Assembly (NCBI GenBank): GCA_012517325.1
Contig: JAAYVF010000086.1
Span: 1-33,090, forward strand
Source: Myxococcales bacterium
GTDB taxonomy: Bacteria; Lernaellota; Lernaellaia; Lernaellales; Lernaellaceae
DNA length: 33,090 nt
Direction of reading: 5' to 3'
The notes under the pieces are model-generated. The model saw only the letters and a list, made by a program, of their open reading frames with translations. It was not told the origin of the DNA and did not search any database. The position numbers were made by a program, and so were the translations under genes. Positions 15,392 through 23,831 of this stretch are shown in pieces; position 1 is the first letter of the stretch, and each line of letters starts with the position of its first letter.

Positions 15392-16228
15392 TCAGGCTCC
15401 CAATTGGCGCATGATTTGCGTGAAATGCAGATTGATGATCGCGTAATAGAGGATCGGCGCGCCGAACAGGACGCTGTCGATGCGGTCCAAAACGCCGCCG
15501 TGGCCGGGCAGCAACAGGCCCGAATCCTTCAGGCCGGCGCCGCGCTTGAGAGCCGATTCGGCCAGGTCGCCCAGCGGGCCGACGATGCCCAGCACCACGC
15601 CCAGCAGGAAACCCTGCCCCAGGGTGAAATGATCGGACCAGACGCCGATCACCGCGCCGAGAATCACGCTCGCCGCGAAGCCGCCCACCGCGCCTTCCCA
15701 GGTCTTGTTGGGGCTGACGCGCGGCGCCAGCTTGCGCTTGCCGATGGCGCTGCCGACGAAATAGGCGCCGGTGTCGTTGATCCAGATCAGGGCGAAAAGC
15801 ATCAGCACCAGCTTGGTGTTGAAGAAGATCGACTCGTAGTTTTTCAGCGCGGCGACGTAACCCGCCAGCAACCCCGGGTAGATCGCCACGAACAGCAACT
15901 TCGCGGCGCGCCCGCCGGCCAGCGACAGATCGGTCGACAACAGACCGGCCAACACCATGGAAACCAGCAAAATGCCGACCAGGGCGACCGCCACCGTCTG
16001 GTCGTCGCCGCTGGCCGCCGCCAGGCAGGCCGCGAGCGAAAAGGCGGTCGCCGCCACGCGGCTGGCCAGCTCGTCCGGGCCGAAGACCAGCCGCGCGCTT
16101 TCCCAACCGCCCAGGCCCGCGCCCAACAGCATGAGCACGGTCAGTAGCAGGCAGTTCGGCGCCCAGCCGATCAGCCAGATAAACGCCGGCAGCAGCACCA
16201 AGGCCACGACGATTTTCTTTTTGTCCAT
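15392..16228 (-). CDS. cdsA: Phosphatidate cytidylyltransferase
   Basis: CdsA makes CDP-diacylglycerol from phosphatidic acid and CTP. The 278-residue protein has about seven or eight membrane helices, and the C-terminal family signature runs through SALKRGAGLKDSG and LLPGHGGVLDRIDS. Its product is the substrate of PssA further down the operon. The start lies three bases after the uppS stop. Confidence 0.95.
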   Translation of the reverse strand: MDKKKIVVALVLLPAFIWLIGWAPNCLLLTVLMLLGAGLGGWESARLVFGPDELASRVAATAFSLAACLAAASGDDQTVAVALVGILLVSMVLAGLLSTDLSLAGGRAAKLLFVAIYPGLLAGYVAALKNYESIFFNTKLVLMLFALIWINDTGAYFVGSAIGKRKLAPRVSPNKTWEGAVGGFAASVILGAVIGVWSDHFTLGQGFLLGVVLGIVGPLGDLAESALKRGAGLKDSGLLLPGHGGVLDRIDSVLFGAPILYYAIINLHFTQIMRQLGA

Positions 16229-16231
16229 GAC

Positions 16232-17017
16232 TCAGCCTTCCTCGCCGCCGGTCGCGGCGGTCGCGTGAAGTTGTTCGCCCGTCCGGCCGAACCGGCGCTC
16301 GCGCCGCGCGTACTCGGCCAGCGCCGCCACCAGTTCCGCTTCCCCGAAGTCGGGCCACAGGACGGGCGTCAGATACAACTCGGCATAAGCCGCTTGCCAG
16401 AGCAGATAATTGCTCAACCGCTGCTCGCCGCTGGTGCGGATGAGCAGGTCCGGATCCGGGATCCCCGCCGTGTCGAGGTGCGCCGCGAACAGCCGTTCGT
16501 CGATCGCCGCCGGCGCCAATTCACCGGCGCACGCCCGCTCGGCCAGCCGGCGGGCGGCGCGGACGATCTCGTCGCGCGACGAATACGACAACGCGATGAC
16601 CAGCGTCATCGCCCGGTGGTTGCGCGTCTGCGCCTCGACCCCCGCTAGCAGTTCGCGGACGTCGGCCGGCAGCCGCTCGCGGTCGCCGATCGCTGTCAGG
16701 CGGATCTCGTACTTGTCGAGCTTGGCCGTTTCGTTCTTGAGCACCCGCCGCAGCAGCCGCAGCAACAGCTCGACCTCGGGCCGCGGCCGGTTCCAGTTCT
16801 CGAGCGAAAAGGCATAAACGGTCAGGTAGGGGATTTCCAGCTTCCGGCAGGTTCGCACGACCGCTCGCAGGGATTCGACGCCCCGCGCGTGGCCCTGGGT
16901 CCGCTCCCGGCCCTGCCGGGTCGCCCACCGGCCGTTGCCGTCCATGATCACCGCCACGTGGCGAGGCAACCGGGCGCCGGCCAACGGACCGAACAAGGCG
17001 GCGGAGCCGGTTTCCAT
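16232..17017 (-). CDS. uppS: Undecaprenyl diphosphate synthase
   Basis: UppS condenses isopentenyl units onto farnesyl diphosphate to give the C55 lipid carrier precursor. The 261-residue protein shows VIMDGNGRWA (catalytic Asp26, Asn28, Arg30), GHARG with His43, YAFSLENWNRP, and LLIRTSGEQRLSNYLLWQ near the C terminus. I chose ATG 17017 because it gives the normal length and follows the frr stop by five bases; the open frame continues to 17374 only as a shadow of frr. Confidence 0.96.
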   Translation of the reverse strand: METGSAALFGPLAGARLPRHVAVIMDGNGRWATRQGRERTQGHARGVESLRAVVRTCRKLEIPYLTVYAFSLENWNRPRPEVELLLRLLRRVLKNETAKLDKYEIRLTAIGDRERLPADVRELLAGVEAQTRNHRAMTLVIALSYSSRDEIVRAARRLAERACAGELAPAAIDERLFAAHLDTAGIPDPDLLIRTSGEQRLSNYLLWQAAYAELYLTPVLWPDFGEAELVAALAEYARRERRFGRTGEQLHATAATGGEEG

Positions 17018-17022
17018 GGGTT

Positions 17023-17580
17023 TCAGATCTCCAGGATTTCGGTCTCTTTGCGGGCGATCACCTCGTCGACTTTTTTGATGTAGTCGTCGTGCAGCTTCTG
17101 GATCCGCTCGGTGCCCTTGTGGGAATCGTCCTCGGTGATGTCGCCGTCCTTCTGCAGGGCCTTGAGCATTTCGTTGGCGTCGCGGCGCTCCATCCGGACG
17201 GCCACCTTGTGTTCCTCGCCGATTTTCTTCACCTGCTTGACCAGTTCCTTGCGGCGCTCCTCGGTCAGCGGCGGAAAGGCGATGCGCACGACCTTGCCGT
17301 CGGACTGCGGATTCAGGCCGATGTCCGAGGATTGAATCGCCCGCACGATGTCGTTGCACTTGGGTTGTTCCCACGGCGCGATGACGATCAGCCGGTGTTC
17401 GGGCACGCTGACGGTGGCCATCTGGTTGATCGGCGTAGGCGTGCCGTAATAATCGACGCGGATCCCCTCGAGGATGGCCGGATTGGCGCGGCCCGTCCGG
17501 ATCTTCATCAGCTCGCGTCCCAGGTTGGCGATGCTTTTTTCCATGCCGCTTTTACATTCGTTATAAACGTCGTCGATCAC
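17023..17580 (-). CDS. frr: Ribosome recycling factor
   Basis: Frr, with EF-G, splits the post-termination ribosome. The product has the standard 185 residues, with LMKIRTGRANPAIL, YYGTPTPINQMA and the C-terminal DDSHKGTERIQKLHDDYIKK helix. The start is GTG 17580. It follows pyrH closely, as in many bacteria. Confidence 0.97.
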   Translation of the reverse strand: MIDDVYNECKSGMEKSIANLGRELMKIRTGRANPAILEGIRVDYYGTPTPINQMATVSVPEHRLIVIAPWEQPKCNDIVRAIQSSDIGLNPQSDGKVVRIAFPPLTEERRKELVKQVKKIGEEHKVAVRMERRDANEMLKALQKDGDITEDDSHKGTERIQKLHDDYIKKVDEVIARKETEILEI

Positions 17581-17584
17581 GGCC

Positions 17585-18301
17585 CTACTCCTTGATTAAA
17601 GTTCCGACTTTTTTCCCTTGCACCGCCCGCAAAATATTTCCCGGGCGAAGCAAATTGAAAACCAAAATGGGAATGGCGTTATCGCGGCACAGGCTGACCG
17701 CCGCGAGGTCCATCACCCGCAGATTTTTGGCCATTACCTCACCGAATGTCAATTGACGGTACAAGACGGCCGCCGGATCGACGATCGGATCGGCGCTGTA
17801 AACCCCGTCCACCTTGGTGGCCTTCATCAGGACGTCGGCGCCGATCTCCGCCGCGCGTAGCGCCGCCGCGGTGTCGGTGGTGAAAAACGGACTGCCGGTG
17901 CCGGCCGCGAACAGCACGACGTATTGCTGATCGAGGTGGTGGACGGCTCGCTGGCGGATGTACGGCTCGGCGACCGCCTGCATCGGCAGGGCGCTCATCA
18001 CCCGCGTGGGGCAGCCGGCCTTTTCCAGGGCGTGCTGCATCGCCAGGCAGTTCATCACCGTGGCGAGCATACCCATGTAATCGGCGCTGGCCCGATCCAT
18101 GCCCTTGCTGGCGCCCTTCAAACCGCGAAAGATGTTGCCGCCGCCGATGACCACGCCGATCTGCACGCCGGTGCGGTGCGTCTCGGCAATTTCCTTTGCG
18201 ATATCATCTAGTTGATTATCGTCGATGCCGTATTCGCCCTTGCCCATCAGCGCCTCGCCCGAGAGCTTGAGCAGAATCCGCTTGTACTTCGTCGCTTTCA
18301 T
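17585..18301 (-). CDS. pyrH: Uridylate kinase
   Basis: PyrH phosphorylates UMP to UDP. The 238-residue protein has [37 protein letters not shown] and [13 protein letters not shown], all hallmarks of bacterial hexameric UMP kinases. I chose ATG 18301, seven bases after AGGAG; a TTG one codon upstream is less likely. The usual rpsB-tsf pair does not precede it here; an exported protein gene lies 72 bases upstream instead. Confidence 0.97.
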   Translation of the reverse strand: MKATKYKRILLKLSGEALMGKGEYGIDDNQLDDIAKEIAETHRTGVQIGVVIGGGNIFRGLKGASKGMDRASADYMGMLATVMNCLAMQHALEKAGCPTRVMSALPMQAVAEPYIRQRAVHHLDQQYVVLFAAGTGSPFFTTDTAAALRAAEIGADVLMKATKVDGVYSADPIVDPAAVLYRQLTFGEVMAKNLRVMDLAAVSLCRDNAIPILVFNLLRPGNILRAVQGKKVGTLIKE

Positions 18302-18373
18302 CAAAGACTCCTGGATATTCGGTTGCGTGAAATGTACCCAAGGCGAAGGAAGGAAACAAGGTGTTTTGAATAT

Positions 18374-20374
18374 TTATTGCCGGATTCCCGCCAGCCAGCC
18401 GCCCCAATCGGGATCATTTTTTAAGGATGCGGCGACGCGGCGGGCGTCGGGGGTGAGGACGGCGGCAAGGTCGCGGAGCGCTTCGAGGCGCAGGGGGTCG
18501 TCGGTTTCGTCGAGGGCGACGTTCGAATACGCCGTGGCGGCGTCGGCCGCTTTGCCGTCGACGGCCAGGATGCGGCCGAAAATCAGCCAGTCGGCGCGGC
18601 GTTGCGCCGGGTTGTCGATCGTGTCCAGCAGCAGGCGCGCGGCACGTTCGGCGGCGGCCAGGGCGCGCGGGTCGCGATCGCGCGAAAATTCGGCAAATTC
18701 ACCGTCCCGCACGTTGCGCAACACCATTTCGCGGACGGCGGCGGCGGTTTTCGTCCGTCCGGCGAGCACCGGCAACGGAACCGCGACCGGTCCCTGTTCC
18801 TTCACGGCCAGACTCCAGGCCGATTCGGCGGCCAAATCCCCGGCCAACTGGCGGGCGACGGCCCGCGCCGCTTCCTTCTCGCCGGCCGCGTTCAGGACGG
18901 CCAGCAGCCGCAGGCCGGTTTCCGGCGCCAGAACCGACAGCGGATAATCGGCCAACAGCCAGCGAAGCACGTCGGCCGCCGCCGGGTAATGCCCCCGGGC
19001 GCACAATTCCGCCCCGGCGTCGAACAGGATCACCGCGCCCGACGGTTCGTCGGCGTTGAGCCAGGCTTGCAGCCGCGAAAACCGGACCACCGAGGGCTCG
19101 CGGTCGACCGCCGCCGCCAGATCGGCCGCGACCCGTCCGGCCAGCCCGCGCCAGAGCAGATCGCGATCCGCCCGCGGAGATTTTTCGTTTTCCAGCAGGC
19201 GCAATCGTTGCCAATTGACGGCCAGCGCACCTTTCGAATCGCCCGAACCCGCCGGAGATTGCGCCGTGATCTCCCAGCGAAAGATCGATTTGTCGTCGAC
19301 CGGGGCGTCGCCGGCCGCCGCGCCCGGCAAGCGGCGACTCCAATTTAAGGCCAGCAGCCGCGCCTCCGCCGCCAGCGCGGCGTCGCCGGTGCCGGCGGCC
19401 GCTTGCGTCGCCCACTTCGCCGCGACGGCGAATTTCCGTCCATGCGCCAGCGCCTTGGCGCCCAGCAGCAGCATTTCGGCGGTCGCGCCGGCCGGCGCGG
19501 CGGCGATTTCCCTTTCCGCGAGGCGGGCCGTCTGGCGATGATCCCAATTCCACCAGCCGAACAGCGGCCAGGACGGATTTTCCGCCAGCACGGCGATCAA
19601 CCGTTCGCGCGCCGCGTTCCGCTCGGTTTCGTAGGTTTGCCGCAACGCGGCGGCGGCCTGACTTTTGAGCACCGCCGCGGGCAGGCCGAGCGGTTCCTGG
19701 TGCAGCCAGCCGCCGGTCAGCGAAAAAAGGCTCGTCGCGGTTTCGGCGAACGGTTTGCCGACCCAGACCGACAACACCGGCCGCGCTCCCCCGCTGACGG
19801 TCACCACCAGTTCGCACAGCGCCGACCCGCTGATCAGCGGCGGCAGCGGATTGGCCGCGAGGAAACGTTCGACGGTTCGGTCCAGTTCCGGATCGGGCAG
19901 GCGGGAACCGCGGCCGGCGACGGTCAGATGGCTGTGGCCGAGGCGGCCCGGCTCGGTAATCAGGCGCAGCCAAGCGGAAAATCGCCACGCCTCGGCCGGC
20001 GCGGCGGGAACAGCATCGGTCAACAGCGCGGCCAGGCCGTCGTAAAGGGTGCTGAAATCGCCGGTGACGAAAACCGGCGGCGTTTCGAGAACGAGCGGCG
20101 GCGGCGCGGGCGGATCGAAGGCCGGCGGCGCGACCGGCGGCAGTTCGACGATTCGCTCGACGCCGTCTTTCCCGATCAGCCGGGCGTGATCGTCGTCCAC
20201 GGGAACCACGCGCAACCACACCTCGCCGCCGATCGAAACGCGGAATCCTTGCGTTTCGGGGGCCGGCGCGTCGCCGAGGCCGTGGCCGGGCAGCAGGTCC
20301 AGGCGCGTCTCCTGCGCCCGGGCGCCAAGGGCGAAACACAAAACGGCCAGAAAGACAAGCGGGATTTTTCGCAT
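18374..20374 (-). CDS. Large exported protein with helical repeats, unknown
   Basis: This protein of about 666 residues starts with a clean signal peptide, MRKIPLVFLAVLCFALGARA, and has no lipobox, so it should be periplasmic or secreted. Residues about 50-110 are Pro-rich, and a central part is beta-like. From about 250 on it is Ala/Leu/Arg-rich helix, with stretches such as AEARLLALNWSRRLPG that look like degenerate TPR or SEL-type repeats. I recognise no catalytic motif. The start could also be ATG 20383 or 20386; none has a strong ribosome-binding site. It lies 72 bases upstream of pyrH on the same strand and could share its transcript. The product is not similar to RpsB or Tsf. Confidence 0.75.
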   Translation of the reverse strand: MRKIPLVFLAVLCFALGARAQETRLDLLPGHGLGDAPAPETQGFRVSIGGEVWLRVVPVDDDHARLIGKDGVERIVELPPVAPPAFDPPAPPPLVLETPPVFVTGDFSTLYDGLAALLTDAVPAAPAEAWRFSAWLRLITEPGRLGHSHLTVAGRGSRLPDPELDRTVERFLAANPLPPLISGSALCELVVTVSGGARPVLSVWVGKPFAETATSLFSLTGGWLHQEPLGLPAAVLKSQAAAALRQTYETERNAARERLIAVLAENPSWPLFGWWNWDHRQTARLAEREIAAAPAGATAEMLLLGAKALAHGRKFAVAAKWATQAAAGTGDAALAAEARLLALNWSRRLPGAAAGDAPVDDKSIFRWEITAQSPAGSGDSKGALAVNWQRLRLLENEKSPRADRDLLWRGLAGRVAADLAAAVDREPSVVRFSRLQAWLNADEPSGAVILFDAGAELCARGHYPAAADVLRWLLADYPLSVLAPETGLRLLAVLNAAGEKEAARAVARQLAGDLAAESAWSLAVKEQGPVAVPLPVLAGRTKTAAAVREMVLRNVRDGEFAEFSRDRDPRALAAAERAARLLLDTIDNPAQRRADWLIFGRILAVDGKAADAATAYSNVALDETDDPLRLEALRDLAAVLTPDARRVAASLKNDPDWGGWLAGIRQ

Positions 20375-20498
20375 GGCCCGCATCATGCACAAGGGGTTTC
20401 CGGCTTGCAAGCCAAAAGCCGAAAGGCGATAAACGTAGGTGCGGTCCCCGCCGGAAAATCGAGTTCCGGCAGCGACGCCGTCGGCGGCGAATGGGGAC

Positions 20499-20527
20499 TT
20501 GCAATGCCCAAACGGCTGGTATATGAA
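20499..20527 (+). promoter_or_regulatory. Candidate promoter of the dksA-like operon
   Basis: TTGCAA (20499-20504) and TATGAA (20522-20527) lie 17 bases apart, about 40 bases upstream of the first gene. The region is locally AT-rich. It sits in the divergent gap opposite the large exported protein gene. Confidence 0.4.
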
Positions 20528-20566
20528 TACTACCCTTTTCGCATTAACGGGTAGGATGCTTGAGGG

Positions 20567-20914
20567 ATGAATCAGGCATTGAGCTCCGCAAAACAAATCG
20601 AATCCGCCGGCGCGGCGCCGGTCGTCAACGACCAGGGCCTGTTGGAAGCTTTGGAACAGGCGGCGACCGCGGTCGGCGTGCAGGTGCGCTACGACAAGGT
20701 CGCGACCGGCGACGTGAAGATCACCAGCGGCTCTTGCGTGATTCGCGGTGTGCAGACGGTCATCATCGACCGGCGGCTCTCACCGCGGGAGCGGGTTGCC
20801 GCCCTGGCTCGTGAGCTTTCGCGATTCAACTTCGAAAACGTCTATTTGCCTCCCGCGGCGCGGGAACTCATCGAACCATCCGGCACAAACGGCGAGGGGG
20901 GGAAGCAAGCATGA
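20567..20914 (+). CDS. Small conserved protein next to DksA
   Basis: A 115-residue soluble protein. The central part reads GSCVIRGVQTVIIDRRLSP, then RERVAALARELSRF, then NVYLPPAARELI. The strand-then-helix arrangement resembles the core of ImmA/IrrE metallopeptidases, where the helix normally carries HEXXH; here the equivalent is ARELSRF with no zinc ligands, so activity is not expected. I recall similar small proteins in Deltaproteobacteria, but know no function. The stop overlaps the start of the DksA-like gene (ATGA at 20911-20914), pointing to a joint role or shared control. Confidence 0.75.
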   Translation: MNQALSSAKQIESAGAAPVVNDQGLLEALEQAATAVGVQVRYDKVATGDVKITSGSCVIRGVQTVIIDRRLSPRERVAALARELSRFNFENVYLPPAARELIEPSGTNGEGGKQA

Positions 20915-21276
20915 GAAAACGCGATTTGGAAGAAATCCGGAAAAAACTCGTCCTGGATCGAGAGCGGATTCTCGGTAACGCCCGCAAGACGATGGACAAC
21001 ATCACCAACCCGAATCTCGACGACCTGAACGACGAGGGTGACGTGGCCAGTTCCGAAACCGACCAGACGATCAATCTACGGTTGCGGGACCGCGAGGCGA
21101 TGCTGTTGTCGAAAATCGAAAAGACCCTGAAGAAATTCGAGGAAGGCACGTTCGGCGTCTGCGAATCCTGCGGCGAGGACATCAGCGTGATGCGCCTGAA
21201 GGCCCGCCCGGTGGCCTCGTTGTGCATTCGCTGCAAGCAGGAAATGGAAAAAATCGAGAAGGGCTACGCCGATTAG
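20911..21276 (+). CDS. DksA/TraR-family zinc-finger regulator
   Basis: DksA-like proteins enter the RNA polymerase secondary channel and modulate initiation with ppGpp. The 121-residue protein has an N-terminal coiled coil with the acidic tip DxxDxA (D41, D44, A46) and a C4 zinc finger, C84-x2-C87 and C105-x2-C108. Residues before the coil are shorter than in E. coli DksA (151 residues). It is encoded between a small unknown protein and an M50 protease. The family is certain; whether it is the true DksA paralogue of this organism cannot be told from one window. Confidence 0.93.
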   Translation: MRKRDLEEIRKKLVLDRERILGNARKTMDNITNPNLDDLNDEGDVASSETDQTINLRLRDREAMLLSKIEKTLKKFEEGTFGVCESCGEDISVMRLKARPVASLCIRCKQEMEKIEKGYAD

Positions 21277-21293
21277 CCGAGGCTCGGCCGACG

Positions 21294-22373
21294 ATGTCCT
21301 ACCCTGAACCGGCGACCTCCGGCGAGCCGGCGCCCGCGCCGCCGCCCCGTTCGCGCAAAATTCCGCCTCATCGTTCGCCGGCGTTTTATCTCGGCATGCT
21401 TGCCGCCACCGTGGTGACCACGTTTTTATCCGGCTTGTTTTTGATCGATCCCAACGCGGCGATCGTCAGCCCCGCGATGGACGCGCTGACCTTTCCCGCC
21501 GCGCTGCTTTCGATTTTGCTGGCCCACGAACTGGGGCACTTCCTGGCCTGCCGCCGGCACGGCCTGGACGCCACCCTGCCCCTGTTTCTGCCCGGGCCGC
21601 CCTTCCCGATCGCCATCGGCACCTTCGGCGCGTTCATCCGTATCCGCGTCCCGATCCGCCGCCGCGGCCAATTGCTCGACGTTGGCGCCGCCGGCCCGCT
21701 GGCCGGGTTCGTCCCGGCCCTGATCTGGACCTATTTCGGCCTGCTGCTCAGCCACGTCGGCCCGGTGACGGGCGAGGAAGGGATGATTTTCGGCGAATCG
21801 CCGCTGTTCATGCTGCTGCGCCATGCCCTTTTCGGCGCGCTGCCCGACGGCCAGGACGTGTTTCTCCACCCGATGGCGCTGGCCGGCTGGCTGGGGCTGT
21901 TCGTCACCTCGCTCAACCTGCTGATGGCGGGCCAGCTCGACGGCGGCCACGTGGTGCACGCGCTGTTCGGTCGCTACCACCGGGTCATCTCGCGGACGGT
22001 CTTCGCCGGCCTGGTCTGGTGGGGCGTGCTGGGCGATCCGCTGCTGAAAAACTGGTACCATTGGCCGGTAATGGCCGGCCTGCTCCTCTGGTCGGTTGTC
22101 TTGTGTTTCCGCACCGGGCGCCGTAAGCTGGATCGTAATATTTTCATCGGGTTGGTTCTTTTGCACATCGGCCTGCAGATGGCGCTGGCCGAGGCCTCGT
22201 CCAGCAGCATGTGGCTCGTCTGGGGCCTGCTCGTGTATCTCTTCGGGCTGGACCATCCGCCCGTGAGCGATCCGGATCAGCCCCTGTCGCCGCTGCGGCG
22301 CCTCGTCGGCGTGTTGTGCCTGTTGATTTTCATCGGCACCTTCATGCCCTTGCCGATTCGCATCACGGGTTAA
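21294..22373 (+). CDS. M50-family site-2 protease, polytopic
   Basis: A 359-residue integral membrane protein with zinc motif HELGH (78-82) and the second motif NLLMAGQLDGGH (208-219), the pattern of site-2 proteases. It lacks PDZ and CBS domains and has six or more helices, with an early GPPFPIAIGTFGAFI segment typical of the EGY1-like group. A Pro-rich cytoplasmic tail (residues 1-27) precedes the first helix. I chose ATG 21294 because it follows the dksA-like stop by 17 bases and excludes a frame overlapping that gene. This is the second site-2 protease in the window, besides RseP. The substrate is unknown. Confidence 0.9.
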   Translation: MSYPEPATSGEPAPAPPPRSRKIPPHRSPAFYLGMLAATVVTTFLSGLFLIDPNAAIVSPAMDALTFPAALLSILLAHELGHFLACRRHGLDATLPLFLPGPPFPIAIGTFGAFIRIRVPIRRRGQLLDVGAAGPLAGFVPALIWTYFGLLLSHVGPVTGEEGMIFGESPLFMLLRHALFGALPDGQDVFLHPMALAGWLGLFVTSLNLLMAGQLDGGHVVHALFGRYHRVISRTVFAGLVWWGVLGDPLLKNWYHWPVMAGLLLWSVVLCFRTGRRKLDRNIFIGLVLLHIGLQMALAEASSSSMWLVWGLLVYLFGLDHPPVSDPDQPLSPLRRLVGVLCLLIFIGTFMPLPIRITG

Positions 22374-22391
22374 AGGGAAAGGTCGGAACGG

Positions 22392-22820
22392 GTGGCCAAA
22401 ACGATCCAATCCATCGTCATCAAGGCGCCGGCTCAGGCCTGTTACGACGCCATCTGGGATTTCGCGCGGTATCCGGAGTTTATCGACGAACTGAAAAAAG
22501 TCCGGATCCTGTCCGCCGACGAAAACGTGCGCTGCGTCGAATTCAACGTGAAAATCGTCAAGGAAATCAAGTATTCCCTCGACTTCACCGGCCATCCGCC
22601 CCAGGAAATCCACTGGACCCTGCACCAGGGATTTTTTAAAATGAACGAGGGCGTCTGGCGACTGCGGGAAGTGAGTCCCGATCGCACCTTGGTCGAATAC
22701 GAAATCGACATCGAATTCGGCTTGATGGTGCCGACCAGCGTGATCAAAATATTGCAGGAGAACAACTTGCCGAAAATGTTGCAAGCGTTTAAAAATCGTC
22801 TGGAAAGGAAAAGGGATTAA
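22392..22820 (+). CDS. SRPBCC/START-like protein (COQ10 group)
   Basis: The 142-residue protein has the SRPBCC pattern: an opening strand KTIQSIVIKAPAQACYDAIW, the AIWDFARYPEFIDELKKVRI segment shared with polyketide cyclase/COQ10-like proteins, alternating beta strands, and a long C-terminal helix with LPKMLQAFKNRLERK. These proteins bind hydrophobic ligands or lipids in a deep pocket. The start is GTG 22392, 18 bases after the protease gene. No specific ligand can be inferred. Confidence 0.85.
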   Translation: MAKTIQSIVIKAPAQACYDAIWDFARYPEFIDELKKVRILSADENVRCVEFNVKIVKEIKYSLDFTGHPPQEIHWTLHQGFFKMNEGVWRLREVSPDRTLVEYEIDIEFGLMVPTSVIKILQENNLPKMLQAFKNRLERKRD

Positions 22821-22874
22821 TCGAAATCAAGCGATCGGCCGTTAAGGTAATAAACGGAACCCGCGGGTAAAAAC

Positions 22875-23828
22875 ATGGACGAACAAGTTCTGCAAAACAT
22901 CGTGAAATTCAACAAACGGGTCAAACGGGACCAATACGCCAAGGTTTACGCGCCCTTGGGAGACGGTTACCGCCAGGTCAGCCTGATCGACGAAGCCCTG
23001 CAAACCTGCCAGACCGGCTTGGGTATTTTTCCGCGCTACCTCTCATGCCACGAAGTGCTCGGCAAAATCTATCTGAAACAAAACAAGCTGTCCGACGCCC
23101 GGCGGGAACTGGAAAAGGTTCACGCCGTGATCGGCGAAAACCTGCAATTGCGCAAGGCGTTGGCGAAGGTCTACGCCAAATCGGGCGACGAGGAAAAGGC
23201 CAGATTCATGCTCGATTGGGTCATCGAAAAAGACCCGTTCGACTTCGAAATGCGCAATATCCGCGCCCAGCTCCTTCGCGAGGCCGAACGCAAAAAGAAC
23301 CGGCAGGAAGCCGCGGACCGGGGCGAAAACCCCGACGCCGTCGATATTTACGAATTGGCCCAGAAACCAGCCGTCGTCGATATCCGCGCCATCGTCAGCA
23401 ACGAAACCGCCGCCCCGTTCGACCGCCAGGCGATCGAAAAAGCCACCGATTCCGCACTCGACAACCTCGAAGGAATCGAAGTCGAGATCGACGCCGAGGC
23501 CGACCGCCTCTTCCAGGCCGCCGCCGAACTCGAAGAAGAAAAAAAGGACGAACCGGAGAAGAAGCCGGCGCGGCGACGCGGCTCGAAGCTGCGCGAAAAA
23601 ATCCTGGCCAAAAGCGTCGAGGAAATCTCGGCGGCGGCGGTCATCGCACAGATCGAACTGGAAATCAGTTTGTTGGACGAAGTCGCCATTCTTTGCCGGC
23701 GCATGCTCGAAAAAGAGCCCGACGACGCCGACCTTCAGGAACTCTGCGCCAAATTCGACCAAAAACTGGAAGAAAAAGAAGCCGAACTGGAGCGCCTGGA
23801 GAATATCAACCTGGCTCACGGGCTGTAA
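22875..23828 (+). CDS. TPR-repeat protein with long charged C-terminal region
   Basis: A 317-residue soluble protein. Residues about 20-135 form TPR-like helix pairs (GDGYRQVSLIDEALQTCQTG, LGKIYLKQNKLSDARRELEK, LAKVYAKSGDEEKARFMLDW). The middle is acidic and variable; a KKPARRRGSK basic patch lies near 228-237; the C terminus is coiled coil with QKLEEKEAELERLENIN. It has no signal peptide. Such proteins are scaffolds; its partners are unknown. The gap of 54 bases before it has a ribosome-binding site too weak to settle the start further. Confidence 0.82.
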   Translation: MDEQVLQNIVKFNKRVKRDQYAKVYAPLGDGYRQVSLIDEALQTCQTGLGIFPRYLSCHEVLGKIYLKQNKLSDARRELEKVHAVIGENLQLRKALAKVYAKSGDEEKARFMLDWVIEKDPFDFEMRNIRAQLLREAERKKNRQEAADRGENPDAVDIYELAQKPAVVDIRAIVSNETAAPFDRQAIEKATDSALDNLEGIEVEIDAEADRLFQAAAELEEEKKDEPEKKPARRRGSKLREKILAKSVEEISAAAVIAQIELEISLLDEVAILCRRMLEKEPDDADLQELCAKFDQKLEEKEAELERLENINLAHGL

Positions 23829-23831
23829 CCG

